Assembly: GCA_946415755.1 (NCBI GenBank)
Contig: CAMKTS010000002.1
Coordinates: 127,703-180,183, forward strand
Length of the DNA stretch: 52,481 nt
Source of the DNA: an uncultured Prevotella sp.
GTDB lineage: Bacteria > Bacteroidota > Bacteroidia > Bacteroidales > Bacteroidaceae
Direction of reading: 5' to 3'
Under the pieces are notes generated by a model. It made no database searches. It was not told where the DNA came from and saw nothing but the letters and a program-made list of their open reading frames with translations. Both the position numbers and the translations under genes were made by a program. This document shows, piece by piece, positions 8,790 through 17,279 of this stretch (the first letter of the stretch is position 1; each line of letters opens with the position of its first letter).

Positions 8790-9674
8790 TTAGAATAGCC
8801 AGCCCAGGCGCAGTGCTGGCTCTATATAAATTTTCAGATTTGTAGATTTCGATGAGTGGTCTGTCACCTGTTCCACGCTGGTGTTGGAATAGTCGTGGAT
8901 AAGGTCACGATGGGTGCGGATACCCGTTTCCGACGAAAAGGTCGTGGAAGTGCTCGTCTGTATTTGCGAGCCGATGTACTGCTGCTCGCTCTTGTTGTAG
9001 TCGTAGTAGCCGTTAACCTGTTTTCCACTCTTGAAGGAGATGCCCAGTTCTGTGCCGATGTAGAGACTCTTATACACATAGAAGTCCACACCGGTGAAGA
9101 TGTTGGCAAAGATGCTATGCTCGTTGTACTTGCTGGCATCGGGAAGCATCTTTTTGTAGCTGGTAGTCTCGTTGCGGTTGGTAGTAGTCTGCACAGGTCC
9201 GCTTCCGGCGTTGTATACGTCTGCTCCAGAATATACGACACTCTTTGTGCCGGAGTAGAACTTAGCCTCATAGCCGGCCTCTGCACCAAGGTAGAAGTCC
9301 AGTCGTCCACGATGGGCGAAGTGGTATTCATAGCCCAGTCCCAGTTTCAACGCTCTGCTCTTGGTTTCCGTTCTAGTGGTTTCATTCCAAGTGGTATAGT
9401 TGTTAGGATTGACGCTACGGTCGTCCTTGCTGGTTATGTTGTCGTCCTTGTCGCTGTCGAAGCCGAGTCCGATACCCAGTCGCACTACGTGCTTGTCGTT
9501 TAAGAACAGACGGGCTTTCAGTTCTCCCATTTTGAATGTCTTGAAGTCGTTGCTGAAGGGGTTGGCCTGTATTTCAATAGCCAATAATCCATCGGGCAGA
9601 TGATAGCCTCCGTCCTGTGCAGCAGCTGTCATGCCGGCCAGCACAAGTGTACATGTAAGTAATAGTTTTTTCAT
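8790..9674 (-). CDS. Outer membrane beta-barrel protein
   Basis: 294 residues from the chosen Met, which begins a clean signal peptide (MKKLLLTCTLVLAGMTAAAQ). A longer reading starting at 9728 runs through the promoter and is rejected. The mature part alternates short beta-strands with aromatic ends (for example LGLGYEYHF, LYIGTELGISF), and the C terminus is Phe, as expected for an outer membrane barrel. Extracellular loops are rich in Ser, Thr and Asn. The promoter at 9706-9737 reads directly into it. Function unknown. Confidence 0.75.
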   Translation of the reverse strand: MKKLLLTCTLVLAGMTAAAQDGGYHLPDGLLAIEIQANPFSNDFKTFKMGELKARLFLNDKHVVRLGIGLGFDSDKDDNITSKDDRSVNPNNYTTWNETTRTETKSRALKLGLGYEYHFAHRGRLDFYLGAEAGYEAKFYSGTKSVVYSGADVYNAGSGPVQTTTNRNETTSYKKMLPDASKYNEHSIFANIFTGVDFYVYKSLYIGTELGISFKSGKQVNGYYDYNKSEQQYIGSQIQTSTSTTFSSETGIRTHRDLIHDYSNTSVEQVTDHSSKSTNLKIYIEPALRLGWLF

Positions 9675-9705
9675 TGTCGTATCATTTGTATTGTAATTCT
9701 GCGTG

Positions 9706-9737
9706 CAAAGATAGTCATTTCGTGGCAAACGGCCAAA
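9706..9737 (-). promoter_or_regulatory. Promoter for the barrel gene at 9674
   Basis: Minus-strand TTTG (9734-9737), 20 bp, TATCTTTG (9706-9713). Transcription would start near 9700, giving a leader of about 26 nt. This decides the start at 9674. Confidence 0.7.
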
Positions 9738-9778
9738 TAAATCGTTGACAAAAATGACCGCAGGGTGATACTTACCGC

Positions 9779-10669
9779 CTATGGGGTGTCGATAAGTGCC
9801 GCTGCCTCAAGTGTCAGGAAGGGGCGTATCTTACTGTAGGGGATGGTGAAATTGACCATACCGGCAGCGTAGGGCGCTATCTCATACTGTTGGTAGGTGA
9901 AGGTGAGGCCTTCCTTTGTGAAGAGGGGGGCATGCTGCGGCAGTGGAATGCGGTTGACATCCTCTACTCCTATCAGCATGTCTTGGAGTTGCTCATCGCT
10001 CATCACGCCTTCTTCGAACTCTTGGAAGTAGCTGCGCACACCTTCCTTGATGAGCAGGGCTAGCTCGTCGGACTTCGGATTACTGAACAGCGTTTGCTCT
10101 TTAATCTCGAACTGTTCCGTCTGTTGGTTGTATTTGGTATGGTAACCAACCTTCTGTCCGCTCTTTTTGCTAAAAGTAATACCCGTCGATGTGGCGTAGC
10201 CGTGTGCGCCACCCATGAATCCTTCCGAATTGCTCAGGTAGGTGATGTAACGGTCGGTCTCTTCCAGTATGAACACGCGGACGTAGCTGCTCATGGTCAT
10301 GCCGTATCCATAGCCCTCCTGGCGTGCCTCGTTGCCCATTTGTGCCAGCTGGTCGTATTGTTCTTTGACGGTGGTCTCCACGAGTTCCTTGCCGTCGTCT
10401 GTCATCTTTACCTCTGGCTGGCCTTCTTGCCAGGGTCTGGCGGCCAGCTCCTCACAGATGTATTGGCGGATGCTGCTGACCAAGGTGTCGTTGCCGCTGG
10501 TGGGCCACTCGGCACTCACCTTGATGCTGGCTAGCGAGTCCTCACACTCCAGACCGATGCTGTCTGTGGCAAACTCCGTGCTTTCAGTTTCTGTAGCCTG
10601 CTGAGAAGCACGATGGCCGCAAGCTGTTAATGCTGCGGCCATCGCTATGGTCATAAAAAGACTCTTCAT
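9779..10669 (-). CDS. Lipoprotein with DUF3298/RsiV-like domain
   Basis: 296 residues from the ATG at 10669. A reading five codons longer would use TTG inside the 7-bp repeat array and is less likely. The signal peptide ends in a lipobox (L-T-A-C), so the mature protein is a membrane-anchored lipoprotein. The C-terminal half contains the Y-x-G-G-A-H-G-Y and F-T-Y-Q-x-Y-E-I-A-P-Y-A-x-G pattern of DUF3298 proteins, which include the lysozyme-sensing anti-sigma factor RsiV. No sigma factor adjoins it here. Role unknown; a cell-wall or lysozyme-binding function is a family-based guess. Confidence 0.75.
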   Translation of the reverse strand: MKSLFMTIAMAAALTACGHRASQQATETESTEFATDSIGLECEDSLASIKVSAEWPTSGNDTLVSSIRQYICEELAARPWQEGQPEVKMTDDGKELVETTVKEQYDQLAQMGNEARQEGYGYGMTMSSYVRVFILEETDRYITYLSNSEGFMGGAHGYATSTGITFSKKSGQKVGYHTKYNQQTEQFEIKEQTLFSNPKSDELALLIKEGVRSYFQEFEEGVMSDEQLQDMLIGVEDVNRIPLPQHAPLFTKEGLTFTYQQYEIAPYAAGMVNFTIPYSKIRPFLTLEAAALIDTP

Positions 10670-10673
10670 CTTT

Positions 10674-10789
10674 TCAATGTTCAATGTTCAACGTTCAATG
10701 TTCAATGTTCAACGTTCAATGTTCAATGTTCAATGTTCAACGTTCAACGTTCAATGTTCAATGTTCAATGTTCAACGTTCAACGTTCAA
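10674..10789. repeat. 7-bp tandem array (TCAATGT/TCAACGT), 16 copies
   Basis: Sixteen exact-length heptamers run from 10674 to 10785, plus a partial unit. Two versions, TCAATGT and TCAACGT, differ by one base. The array fills the whole gap between the pgk stop and the lipoprotein start codon. Copy number changes would alter spacing between these minus-strand genes. Confidence 0.95.
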
Positions 10790-12061
10790 TTACTCGCCCT
10801 TGATAGCTGCAACACCAGGAAGCACCTTTCCCTCGATGGCCTCGAGCAGAGCACCGCCACCAGTAGAGATGTAAGATACCTGGTCGGCCAGACCGAACTT
10901 GTTGACACAAGCCACAGAGTCGCCACCGCCAATCAGAGAGAATGCACCGTTCTTGGTAGCCTCAGCGATAGCGTCGCCGATAGCGCGTGAACCAGCGGTG
11001 AATGCGTCGCACTCGAATACACCGGCAGGACCGTTCCACAGGATGGTCTTGGCACCCTTTATAGCCTCGGCAAATGCCTTCTGGCTCTCAGGACCAGCGT
11101 CGACACCCTCGAAACCGGCGGGAACCTTGTTGGCAGGGCAGGTGATGATCTCAGCACCAGCCTTTACAGTCATAGTACCGAAGTCGAGACCGTTGGTAGC
11201 TGTGCAGTCAGAACCGAGCACCAGCTCTACGCCGTTCTTCTTTGCCAGCTCCTCAACACCCAGAGCAACGTCCAGCTTGTCCATCTCAACGATAGACTCA
11301 CCAATCTCACCGCCATGAGCCTTAGAGAAGGTGTAGGTCATACCACCGCAGAGGATGAGCTTATCAACCTTACCGAGCAGGTTCTCGATGATACCAATCT
11401 TAGACGATACCTTCGAACCACCCATGATGGCCACGAACGGACGCTTGATGTTCGAGAGCACGTTGTCGACAGCCTGTACCTCCTTCTCCATCAGCAATCC
11501 GAGCATCTTGTTGTCAGCATCGAAGTAGTCGGCGATAACAGCGGTAGAAGCGTGCTTGCGGTGAGCTGTACCGAATGCATCCATTACGTAGCAGTCAGCA
11601 TAGCTAGCCAGAGTCTTGGCAAACTCCTTCTGGCTGGCCTTCATGGCCTTCTTAGCCTCGTCGTATGCAGGATCAGCCTTGTCGATACCAACGGGCTTAC
11701 CCTCTTCCTCAGGATAGAAGCGCAGGTTCTCCAGCAGCAGAGCCTCGCCCATCTTCAGAGCCTTGGCGGCATCGGCAGCCTTGGCGCAGTCGGGAGCAAA
11801 AGCAACGGGAACACCCAGCGCCTTCTCTACAGCCTCGCGGATCTGACCAAGCGACTTCTTGGCATCTACCTTACCTTTGGGCTTACCCATGTGCGACATG
11901 ATGATGGTTGCACCACCATCGGCCAGAATCTTCTTCAGCGTAGGCAGGGCACCACGGATACGGGTGTCATCAGTGATCTTACCATTCTCATCGAGGGGTA
12001 CGTTGAAGTCTACACGTACGATTGCCTTCTTACCGGCAAAATTCATTTCGTTGATAGTCAT
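10790..12061 (-). CDS. pgk: Phosphoglycerate kinase
   Basis: 423 residues, slightly longer than the usual 390-415. Signature blocks are present: [12 protein letters not shown] near the N terminus (3-phosphoglycerate site), [18 protein letters not shown], and the nucleotide-site glycines GGGDSV and STGGGALLE near the C terminus. It makes ATP from 1,3-bisphosphoglycerate in glycolysis, in the cytoplasm. A promoter box lies at 12107-12114. The gene is bracketed by heptamer arrays in opposite orientation (10674-10789 and 12124-12151). Confidence 0.98.
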   Translation of the reverse strand: MTINEMNFAGKKAIVRVDFNVPLDENGKITDDTRIRGALPTLKKILADGGATIIMSHMGKPKGKVDAKKSLGQIREAVEKALGVPVAFAPDCAKAADAAKALKMGEALLLENLRFYPEEEGKPVGIDKADPAYDEAKKAMKASQKEFAKTLASYADCYVMDAFGTAHRKHASTAVIADYFDADNKMLGLLMEKEVQAVDNVLSNIKRPFVAIMGGSKVSSKIGIIENLLGKVDKLILCGGMTYTFSKAHGGEIGESIVEMDKLDVALGVEELAKKNGVELVLGSDCTATNGLDFGTMTVKAGAEIITCPANKVPAGFEGVDAGPESQKAFAEAIKGAKTILWNGPAGVFECDAFTAGSRAIGDAIAEATKNGAFSLIGGGDSVACVNKFGLADQVSYISTGGGALLEAIEGKVLPGVAAIKGE

Positions 12062-12106
12062 AATGCTTTGTGTTATTTAAAAATGTTGAACTTTCAAAAT
12101 CGAATG

Positions 12107-12114
12107 CAAAGATA
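12107..12114 (-). promoter_or_regulatory. Promoter -7 box for pgk
   Basis: TATCTTTG on the minus strand, about 45 bp before the pgk ATG. No clear TTTG is present 20 bp upstream because that position is occupied by the heptamer array. Confidence 0.5.
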
Positions 12115-12123
12115 CGAAAAATC

Positions 12124-12151
12124 ATTGAACATTGAACATTGAACATTGAAC
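12124..12151. repeat. 7-bp tandem array (ATTGAAC), 4 copies
   Basis: Four perfect copies. The unit is the reverse complement of the array on the other side of pgk, so the two arrays form an inverted pair around the gene. It covers the -33 region of the pgk promoter. Confidence 0.9.
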
Positions 12152-12219
12152 ATTTAGCGTTTTTTTGCTAAGTATATTTGATAATGTAAGGCTGAGTTAG
12201 CAAAAGTCAAAGATATTGC

Positions 12220-12248
12220 GGGGCAGGTCTCGCATTGAGATCTGCCCC
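12220..12248 (-). terminator. Hairpin downstream of the C11 peptidase gene
   Basis: A 12-bp stem with one mismatch (12220-12231 with 12237-12248) and a 5-nt loop, 7 bp after the stop codon. No strong U tract follows, so it may stabilise the 3' end rather than terminate fully. Confidence 0.5.
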
Positions 12249-12254
12249 TGATTA

Positions 12255-13829
12255 TTAGAAGTCTTCCGTTTTAGGCATTGGTAGCTCGAAATTCATGTCT
12301 TTCGGACAGAACATGTTGGGCCACTGCTTGTTGAGTCGAAGCCAGCGGCTCCATCCCACAACGCGGTCGAAGGCCAGCTGCTCGTAGGTTTCTGCCAGCG
12401 TGGAACCCCAATAACTTACGTTGCCGTTGGGTTCAGCGCTGTAGTATTCGGGATTTTCCGTGGGTGTGAGCTTGTAAAGTTGCATATCGCCGTTGTCATC
12501 ATAGAACTCTGCGGCATAAGGCTCCTTACTGTCAGCGTATAGGTTGTCTTTCCAGTAGATATAGACGTAGGAGCCTTCGGCACCAAGCAGCACGCTGTAG
12601 TCAACCATATATTCGTGGACAGTGAGGTAGTGGCTGAAGTACTGTGCTAAGATGCAGTTGTTGAAGGCCTCCTTCATCTGGTTGTAGAAATCGTCGCCAT
12701 AGACTTCGGGCAGAGCGGTGATGATGGAGCGCACATACTTGACGGCATCATAGTTGGCCTGATTCAACTGCACCTTGGTGGCTCTGGCCGTACAGTCGTC
12801 GATAGCAGCACGCTGGGCATCGGTGCCGTTGGTGTAGGTATTGCACAGGCGGTCGGTGAACTCGCGTAGCATTTTGCCCAGCTGCGGAATGCTGGCGGTG
12901 CGGGTGACGGTCATGTCGGTATAGTTCGGAGTGGTATCGTCGGTTTCAGTCCCAAAAGCCACGTCCCAACTGTTCACGCAGGCTTTGCAGTATGCGTCCA
13001 GCGCCTTCTCAATGTCCACCATAGGCTGGCAGAGCACCTGGGGTATCATACGATAGGCACCGTCGATAGAGGGCTTTGAGTAGGTGGGCGCGATGACATA
13101 GTCGCAGAGATCATGCAACTCAAACTGGTACTCGAGATTGTTCATCAGACAGGCATCCATAAAGATGGTCTCGAAACGGACATTGGCGGTGGTCAGCGCA
13201 CGGCGGAAGCTCTTGGCTGTGAAACAGTGGCCGATGTTGCCGTCGTCGCCAACCAAGCTTCGTCTGGCAGCGGCAGCGGGTTTGGCCTCCGGCAGTTCTC
13301 CGTCCGGTGTATAACCGCCACCATGGTCATGGACGATGAGCATGTACTTCTGGGCAGGATAGTTCTTGACGGCCCAGTTGATGAAACTGGCCAACGAGTC
13401 GGGAGAGGTGTGGTCGGCATTGTCGGCACCATAGATGCTGGCGGGGGCGTAAGCCTGTTCTTTGAATGTCTTTGCAGGGTCAAGGGCCCAGCGAATGGTC
13501 TTGCTGCCATACAACTGACAGGAATCTATGCTGGAATCGTCACTGAAATACCCTTGTTTATACAGGTTGTCGGTCGTGGAGAATTTGTACTGCGCCACCA
13601 CGTTTACCCGCTTCAGGGCATCGGGGCTGGCATTGTAGAAGTCGGCTATCTTTTGCAGATAGTAGTATTCCCGGTTACCGCCACCATGGCCGTAGTAGAG
13701 AATGGTGTACGCGGCTGGCTGTTCCGAATCGGTTGGTTTCACAGGATTGTCGGAGTTGTCGACGTTACACGATGTAAGCAGCGTGATGCAACAGCAGACC
13801 GTTGCGAGTTTCATTGACAGTTTTTTCAT
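12255..13829 (-). CDS. Clostripain-family (C11) cysteine peptidase lipoprotein
   Basis: 524 residues from the ATG at 13829, which starts a lipoprotein signal ending L-T-S-C (Cys21). The C11 catalytic pair is visible: HDHGGG around His169 and DACLMNN with Cys227. The family cleaves after Arg/Lys, often self-activating, and in Bacteroidota is found at the cell surface or in the periplasm. The preceding 18 residues of the longer reading lie downstream of a consensus promoter and lack a signal, so they are left out. It appears monocistronic. Substrate unknown. Confidence 0.87.
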   Translation of the reverse strand: MKKLSMKLATVCCCITLLTSCNVDNSDNPVKPTDSEQPAAYTILYYGHGGGNREYYYLQKIADFYNASPDALKRVNVVAQYKFSTTDNLYKQGYFSDDSSIDSCQLYGSKTIRWALDPAKTFKEQAYAPASIYGADNADHTSPDSLASFINWAVKNYPAQKYMLIVHDHGGGYTPDGELPEAKPAAAARRSLVGDDGNIGHCFTAKSFRRALTTANVRFETIFMDACLMNNLEYQFELHDLCDYVIAPTYSKPSIDGAYRMIPQVLCQPMVDIEKALDAYCKACVNSWDVAFGTETDDTTPNYTDMTVTRTASIPQLGKMLREFTDRLCNTYTNGTDAQRAAIDDCTARATKVQLNQANYDAVKYVRSIITALPEVYGDDFYNQMKEAFNNCILAQYFSHYLTVHEYMVDYSVLLGAEGSYVYIYWKDNLYADSKEPYAAEFYDDNGDMQLYKLTPTENPEYYSAEPNGNVSYWGSTLAETYEQLAFDRVVGWSRWLRLNKQWPNMFCPKDMNFELPMPKTEDF

Positions 13830-13880
13830 AATCAGGTATTGCTTAAATGTTATTGAATAGTTCGTAGCTGAATCCAACTG

Positions 13881-13912
13881 CAAATTTAGGAATAATTTCC
13901 GTAAGTTTCAAA
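13881..13912 (-). promoter_or_regulatory. Promoter for the C11 peptidase
   Basis: Minus-strand TTTG (13909-13912), 20 bp, TAAATTTG (13881-13888). The leader would be about 45 nt. Confidence 0.65.
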
Positions 13913-13934
13913 TTCTGCATCGTTTTTTTTAGTA

Positions 13935-16034
13935 TCAGAGCGCAATGTGATATTTCGCTCCGACCATCAGCCAGCATCCGGGTTGTGGCACATTGCCGTA
14001 ATCCACATACCGGTGGCCTGTCAGATTGTTGCCCTCCACATATATAGAATAGGTGTCCTTGGTCCAAGCCAATCGGGCATCGATGACGGAGTAGGGGTGA
14101 TAGTCCTTTACCTCACCGTCTACGGTAGTGTACGAACCCGTGCGGTCTTGCCAGCGATAGCCTATCGTCAGTTCCAGCGACTCCATCAGGGGCATCCTCA
14201 ACTGTGCTGTCACCTTGTGGCGCAGATACTCCAAGGCGTATTGCGACTGCAAGTAGTCTTCCTCCTGCTTCTGCTGGTGCAGGTGACAATAAGAAATGCG
14301 AAAAGAGGAATGAGAGATGAGAAATGAAGCGGAGAGTTCCTGCCCGAAAGTGTTCATCTTGGTCAGATTCACGCTTCGCCAGACGGGGTTTGCTTCGCGC
14401 ATATCCATCACCCAGTCTATCATATTGCTGGCATGATGGTGGAAGATGCTGGCCTGTACCGTCAGCCATCGCGAGTTGTACTTTACGCCCCCCTCAATGG
14501 CCCGCATCTCCTCCGGCTTCAGGTATTTGTCGGCCTGATGTCCGCCTACGCTATAATAAAGCTCTGTGAACGACGGCATGCGCAGCGACGTGTTGTATGA
14601 GGCATACACCTTCCAATGCTCTCCCATACGGTAGCTGGCGTCGATGCCCGGATACAGCGTGAAGGGCATCTCGTTCCATGTGTTCTTGACTGCCACGAAG
14701 CCTGCTGACAGCGTGAAACGTTTCAAGAGGATGTTATGCTCCAAATGGAACGAGAGGTTCGAACGGTTCAGCCCGTTCTTATAATGTCCGTGCGGATTGT
14801 TCAGCGGCTCGCCTAAGTTCGTGCTGACGATGTCTTCGTTGCGGAATTCGGCTCCAAAGGCCGTACGGCCTGCTACCCAGTCGAAATAGCTGTTCAGATT
14901 GATGCCAAACACGTCGGTGCGATGGTGGTTGAAGGCTACCTTCGACTCGTCGCCACGTATCAGTTCAAATCGGTCGTATGAACGGTTCCAATAGATGCTA
15001 GGCTTGAAGTGCAGTTCGTAGCTCTTACATCTTCCTTCATACATCTTACATCTTACATCTCCTTGCAATGCCGTATAGAGTTTGGTGGTTTTCTCGTACT
15101 GCTCGTCGAACTTGGCACTGTAAAAGGTGTTTGAGCCAAAGCCCTTTGTCGTGATGCCTACATGGCAGGCGAATTGAGCATTGGGCATTGAGAATTGAGC
15201 ATTCCAAAAAGCCTTCAATCCACTGTAGTCCGCATTCAGTGCCCCTGACTTGGCACGGCTGTAACCGTCAGAGCGGGTCAATGACGCGCTCAAATGAGAA
15301 GTGAGTAATGTGGAGTGAGAAATGGGAATGGAGGGATGGGAAATGCGTGCTGCACCAGACAGGTAGCCAAACGAGCCGCCTTCTAAGCGTGCGCCGCCGT
15401 TCCATTTCTCATTTCTCATTTCTGATTTCTCATTTTGTCGTGTCACGACATTAATCGCTCCCACCAGCGACGATGTGCCATACACGCGTGCTGCAGGACC
15501 TTCCAATACCTCGATGCGCACGATGTCCGAGACGTCGCACGGCAGGTCGAAGGCGTTGTGGCCCGTCTGCGGGTCGCAGATGTTGATGCCGTTCAGCAGA
15601 ATCGTGATTTGTTCCTGCGTACTGCCTCGGATGCCTATGTCCGTCTGGGCACCGATGGGACCTCGCTGGCGCACGTCCACGCCAACAGCCATCTTCAGTA
15701 AGTCGTTGATACTTTGTACTGGCGCAGCCTGAATATCCTCGCGGCTCAGTACAGTGACCATTCTCGCTGCTTGCCCCAATGCAAGCGGAGCGCGTGATCC
15801 CGTCACCTCGACGTCGTCGAGCGTCGCCTCCTTTTCAGTCACCTGCATGCTGTCTGCGTGTTCCTCATCGGTACTGACGTGACGATGGGCAGCCGATGCC
15901 GACTCCAACGTTGCCACGCTCAGTACACCAATGGTGACCACGCGACCCAAACAGGCAAACAAGGCATACCTCTTTCGCGAAAAATGGCGGAAGCGGAGGG
16001 CTTTGCGCTGATTGAATTGTGACTTGTACTTCAT
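13935..16034 (-). CDS. TonB-dependent outer membrane receptor, BtuB-like
   Basis: 699 residues. A long basic N terminus precedes a hydrophobic segment (about residues 28-48). The plug domain follows (residues about 70-190) with the TonB-box-like DDVEVTGSRAP, SINDLLKMAVGVDV, GIRGSTQEQITILLNG and VLEGPAARVYG. The rest is a barrel ending NNLTGHRYVDYG...Y-H-I-A-L. There is no SusC-type N-terminal extension and no SusD partner, so a vitamin B12 or siderophore-like ligand is more likely than a polysaccharide; no cobalamin riboswitch was found. Odd feature: five in-frame blocks of short repeat DNA encode low-complexity segments (for example NEKSEMRNEKW and SHSTLLTSHLS). Confidence 0.87.
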   Translation of the reverse strand: MKYKSQFNQRKALRFRHFSRKRYALFACLGRVVTIGVLSVATLESASAAHRHVSTDEEHADSMQVTEKEATLDDVEVTGSRAPLALGQAARMVTVLSREDIQAAPVQSINDLLKMAVGVDVRQRGPIGAQTDIGIRGSTQEQITILLNGINICDPQTGHNAFDLPCDVSDIVRIEVLEGPAARVYGTSSLVGAINVVTRQNEKSEMRNEKWNGGARLEGGSFGYLSGAARISHPSIPISHSTLLTSHLSASLTRSDGYSRAKSGALNADYSGLKAFWNAQFSMPNAQFACHVGITTKGFGSNTFYSAKFDEQYEKTTKLYTALQGDVRCKMYEGRCKSYELHFKPSIYWNRSYDRFELIRGDESKVAFNHHRTDVFGINLNSYFDWVAGRTAFGAEFRNEDIVSTNLGEPLNNPHGHYKNGLNRSNLSFHLEHNILLKRFTLSAGFVAVKNTWNEMPFTLYPGIDASYRMGEHWKVYASYNTSLRMPSFTELYYSVGGHQADKYLKPEEMRAIEGGVKYNSRWLTVQASIFHHHASNMIDWVMDMREANPVWRSVNLTKMNTFGQELSASFLISHSSFRISYCHLHQQKQEEDYLQSQYALEYLRHKVTAQLRMPLMESLELTIGYRWQDRTGSYTTVDGEVKDYHPYSVIDARLAWTKDTYSIYVEGNNLTGHRYVDYGNVPQPGCWLMVGAKYHIAL
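14291..14329. repeat. Intragenic AATGAGA-type repeat in the TonB receptor
   Basis: Degenerate heptamers related to AATGAGA, read in frame as part of SFLISHSSFRISY. The same unit occurs between genes at 43667-43734. Confidence 0.75.
15024..15060. repeat. Intragenic ACATCTT repeat in the TonB receptor
   Basis: Heptamers of CTTACAT type with one divergent unit, encoding DVRCKMYEGRCKSY on the minus strand. Confidence 0.75.
15171..15205. repeat. Intragenic ATTGAGC-type repeat in the TonB receptor
   Basis: Units related to ATTGAGC/ATTGGGC/ATTGAGA, encoding NAQFSMPNAQF on the minus strand. Close in sequence to the ATTGAAC array at 12124-12151. Confidence 0.75.
15292..15345. repeat. Intragenic AATGAGA-type repeat in the TonB receptor
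   Basis: Degenerate units (AATGAGA, GTGAGTA, GTGAGAA, ATGGGAA) over about 54 bp, encoding SHPSIPISHSTLLTSHLS. Confidence 0.7.
15403..15437. repeat. Intragenic CATTTCT repeat in the TonB receptor
   Basis: Five consecutive heptamers: CATTTCT three times, GATTTCT, CATTTTG. On the coding strand they read AGAAATG and encode NEKSEMRNEKW in the plug/barrel junction region. Confidence 0.9.
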
Positions 16035-16056
16035 TGTCGTTTAAAATAAAACGGCG

Positions 16057-16064
16057 CAAAAGTA
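16057..16064 (-). promoter_or_regulatory. Promoter -7 box for the TonB receptor
   Basis: Minus-strand TACTTTTG, about 23 bp before the ATG at 16034. No TTTG at the usual spacing; activation from the palindromes at 16101-16157 would be consistent with that. Confidence 0.5.
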
Positions 16065-16100
16065 CAAAAACTTTTTGGATTATTCATTGCTTTGGCGGCA

Positions 16101-16157
16101 TAAAGTGGCACTTTAGCGAAAAAAAGAGCCTCCTTATTGCCGTAAAGTGCCACTTTA
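16101..16157. promoter_or_regulatory. Two operator-like palindromes, 42 bp apart
   Basis: TAAAGTG-G-CACTTTA (16101-16115) and TAAAGTG-C-CACTTTA (16143-16157) are each perfect dyads around one central base, and both are followed by GCG. They are spaced 42 bp start to start, four helical turns. A short inverted repeat AAAGAGCC/GGCTCTTT (16123-16130, 16170-16177) surrounds the second. They lie about 40 and 80 bp upstream of the TonB receptor promoter. They could be regulator sites or parts of a small repeated element. Confidence 0.6.
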
Positions 16158-16214
16158 GCGTCGCCAACAGGCTCTTTATGGATCCGTCATGGGGCATAGG
16201 TCACTTGTCGCAGT

Positions 16215-17027
16215 ATGTCTATGTCGAACAATTGTTCTGGATACACATTGGTATTATTGCTGAAGACCTTGGTATTCCCAGGCTTGAGAAGAACGAAGAG
16301 GAAGTATAGTCTGTTTATGGAGCATGTTTATCGTCCTAGGAATTATCGCAGGATAACCCAGTCAGAGGCTTGCCGCATACAAGGTTTCCCTGACAATTAT
16401 ATCCTGCCTCCAACGCGTCCAAGATGGATGAAGCTGATAGGCAATAGCGTAGCAGTGCCTGTTATCAAGATATTGGCTAACGCTGTCGTAGGTACAGGAG
16501 TATTTGATGAAAAGGACGATGTTGATGCTACAATAGAAGAGAAGCCGGTTGTTGTTCGCCATAAGCAACTTGATCTCTTTGCTACATTGAGACAATATCC
16601 TGAGAACATTGTAGAGAACGCTATGCCTGAGCCCCCTCAGGAGAAGCCGCAAGAGCAGGAACCAGATGTAGACATGGACAAAAATGTGCTTATCAGTCTT
16701 GTGAAGAACGATAACGTAGAGCACTACCTTGACCAGTCAGCAAAGATTTACTATACTGGCAAAAAGTTTCCTTCATCTGTTGCTCTGAACAAGCTCTATT
16801 ATTTCATGCCATATATCAAACGCAAAGGCATTCGTGATTTGTATCTGATAAAGATAGCCCGTGTGGGTACTCGTAAGGAGGGCCAACCGAATAATGACCC
16901 CAATGATTTCCGTTTGGTGTTCGAGATAGAGTTTGTGAAGAAGCTCTTCAAGGACTATAAGCCTGTTGAGTTGGAGATTTGGCATACATTTACAGATACA
17001 ACGATGAAAGAAGTATTGGAAAGATGA
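16215..17027 (+). pseudogene. C-terminal remnant of a cytosine-5 DNA methyltransferase
   Basis: An open frame of 270 codons. From about residue 35 it carries only the last conserved motifs of C5 methyltransferases: RRITQSEACRIQGFPD (motif IX) and LIGNSVAVPVI (motif X). The SAM-binding FxGxG, the catalytic P-C-Q and the target recognition region are absent; upstream frames are broken. A charged linker (about residues 115-150) then leads to an unrecognised domain of about 110 residues (YYTGKKFPSSVALNKLYYF...). This domain may have bound the partner endonuclease or DNA. Base composition is more AT-rich than the neighbours. Most likely a decayed restriction-modification gene. Confidence 0.75.
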
Positions 17028-17040
17028 TTAAAAAAATCAA

Positions 17041-17087
17041 GGGGACAGATTTGAATGAATCATAGAATTCACATCAAATCTGTCCCC
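17041..17087. repeat. REP-like perfect palindrome
   Basis: GGGGACAGATTTGA (17041-17054) pairs perfectly with 17074-17087 around a 19-nt centre. The GGGGACAGATTT arm resembles REP palindromes that accompany RAYT (IS200/IS605-related) transposases in many bacteria. No such transposase is in the window. It could also terminate the methyltransferase remnant. Confidence 0.6.
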
Positions 17088-17120
17088 ATTGATTCTCGGC
17101 AAATCTGGGAGTGCTAGGGA

Positions 17121-17279
17121 TCAGAATCCAAACTCTCTCAGTATGGGAGCATCGGCAACAAAGCCGCTACCGGGCAATACATCGTCGAGGTCGGCCTGTG
17201 GCACATTGCCATTGCCTAAGTTGCCACTGGCAGAAAGCAGGTTGACTCTGGTATTTTGATTTAGTTTATTGTTATTTAC
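17121..17279 (-). pseudogene. In-frame coding remnant after the pectinesterase stop
   Basis: Directly after the pectinesterase TAA, the same frame stays open for 52 more codons and includes LLSASGNLGNGNVPQ and ends ILREFGF-stop. It has no start codon. The composition looks like protein-coding DNA, so it is probably the tail of a lost gene or domain. No homology recognised. Confidence 0.4.

Noticed and set aside
10674..10789. CRISPR array
   Set aside because: Units are 7 bp with no spacers, and there are no cas genes.
12163..12205. Terminator from TTTTGCTAA ... TTAGCAAAA
   Set aside because: The 9-bp stem is AT-rich with a 25-nt loop and no T tract after it on either strand.
13935..16034. 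SusC-type polysaccharide receptor
   Set aside because: Too short, no N-terminal carboxypeptidase-like domain and no SusD partner nearby.
16035..16100. Cobalamin riboswitch before the BtuB-like receptor
   Set aside because: The leader is too short and shows no B12 box; only a promoter is seen.
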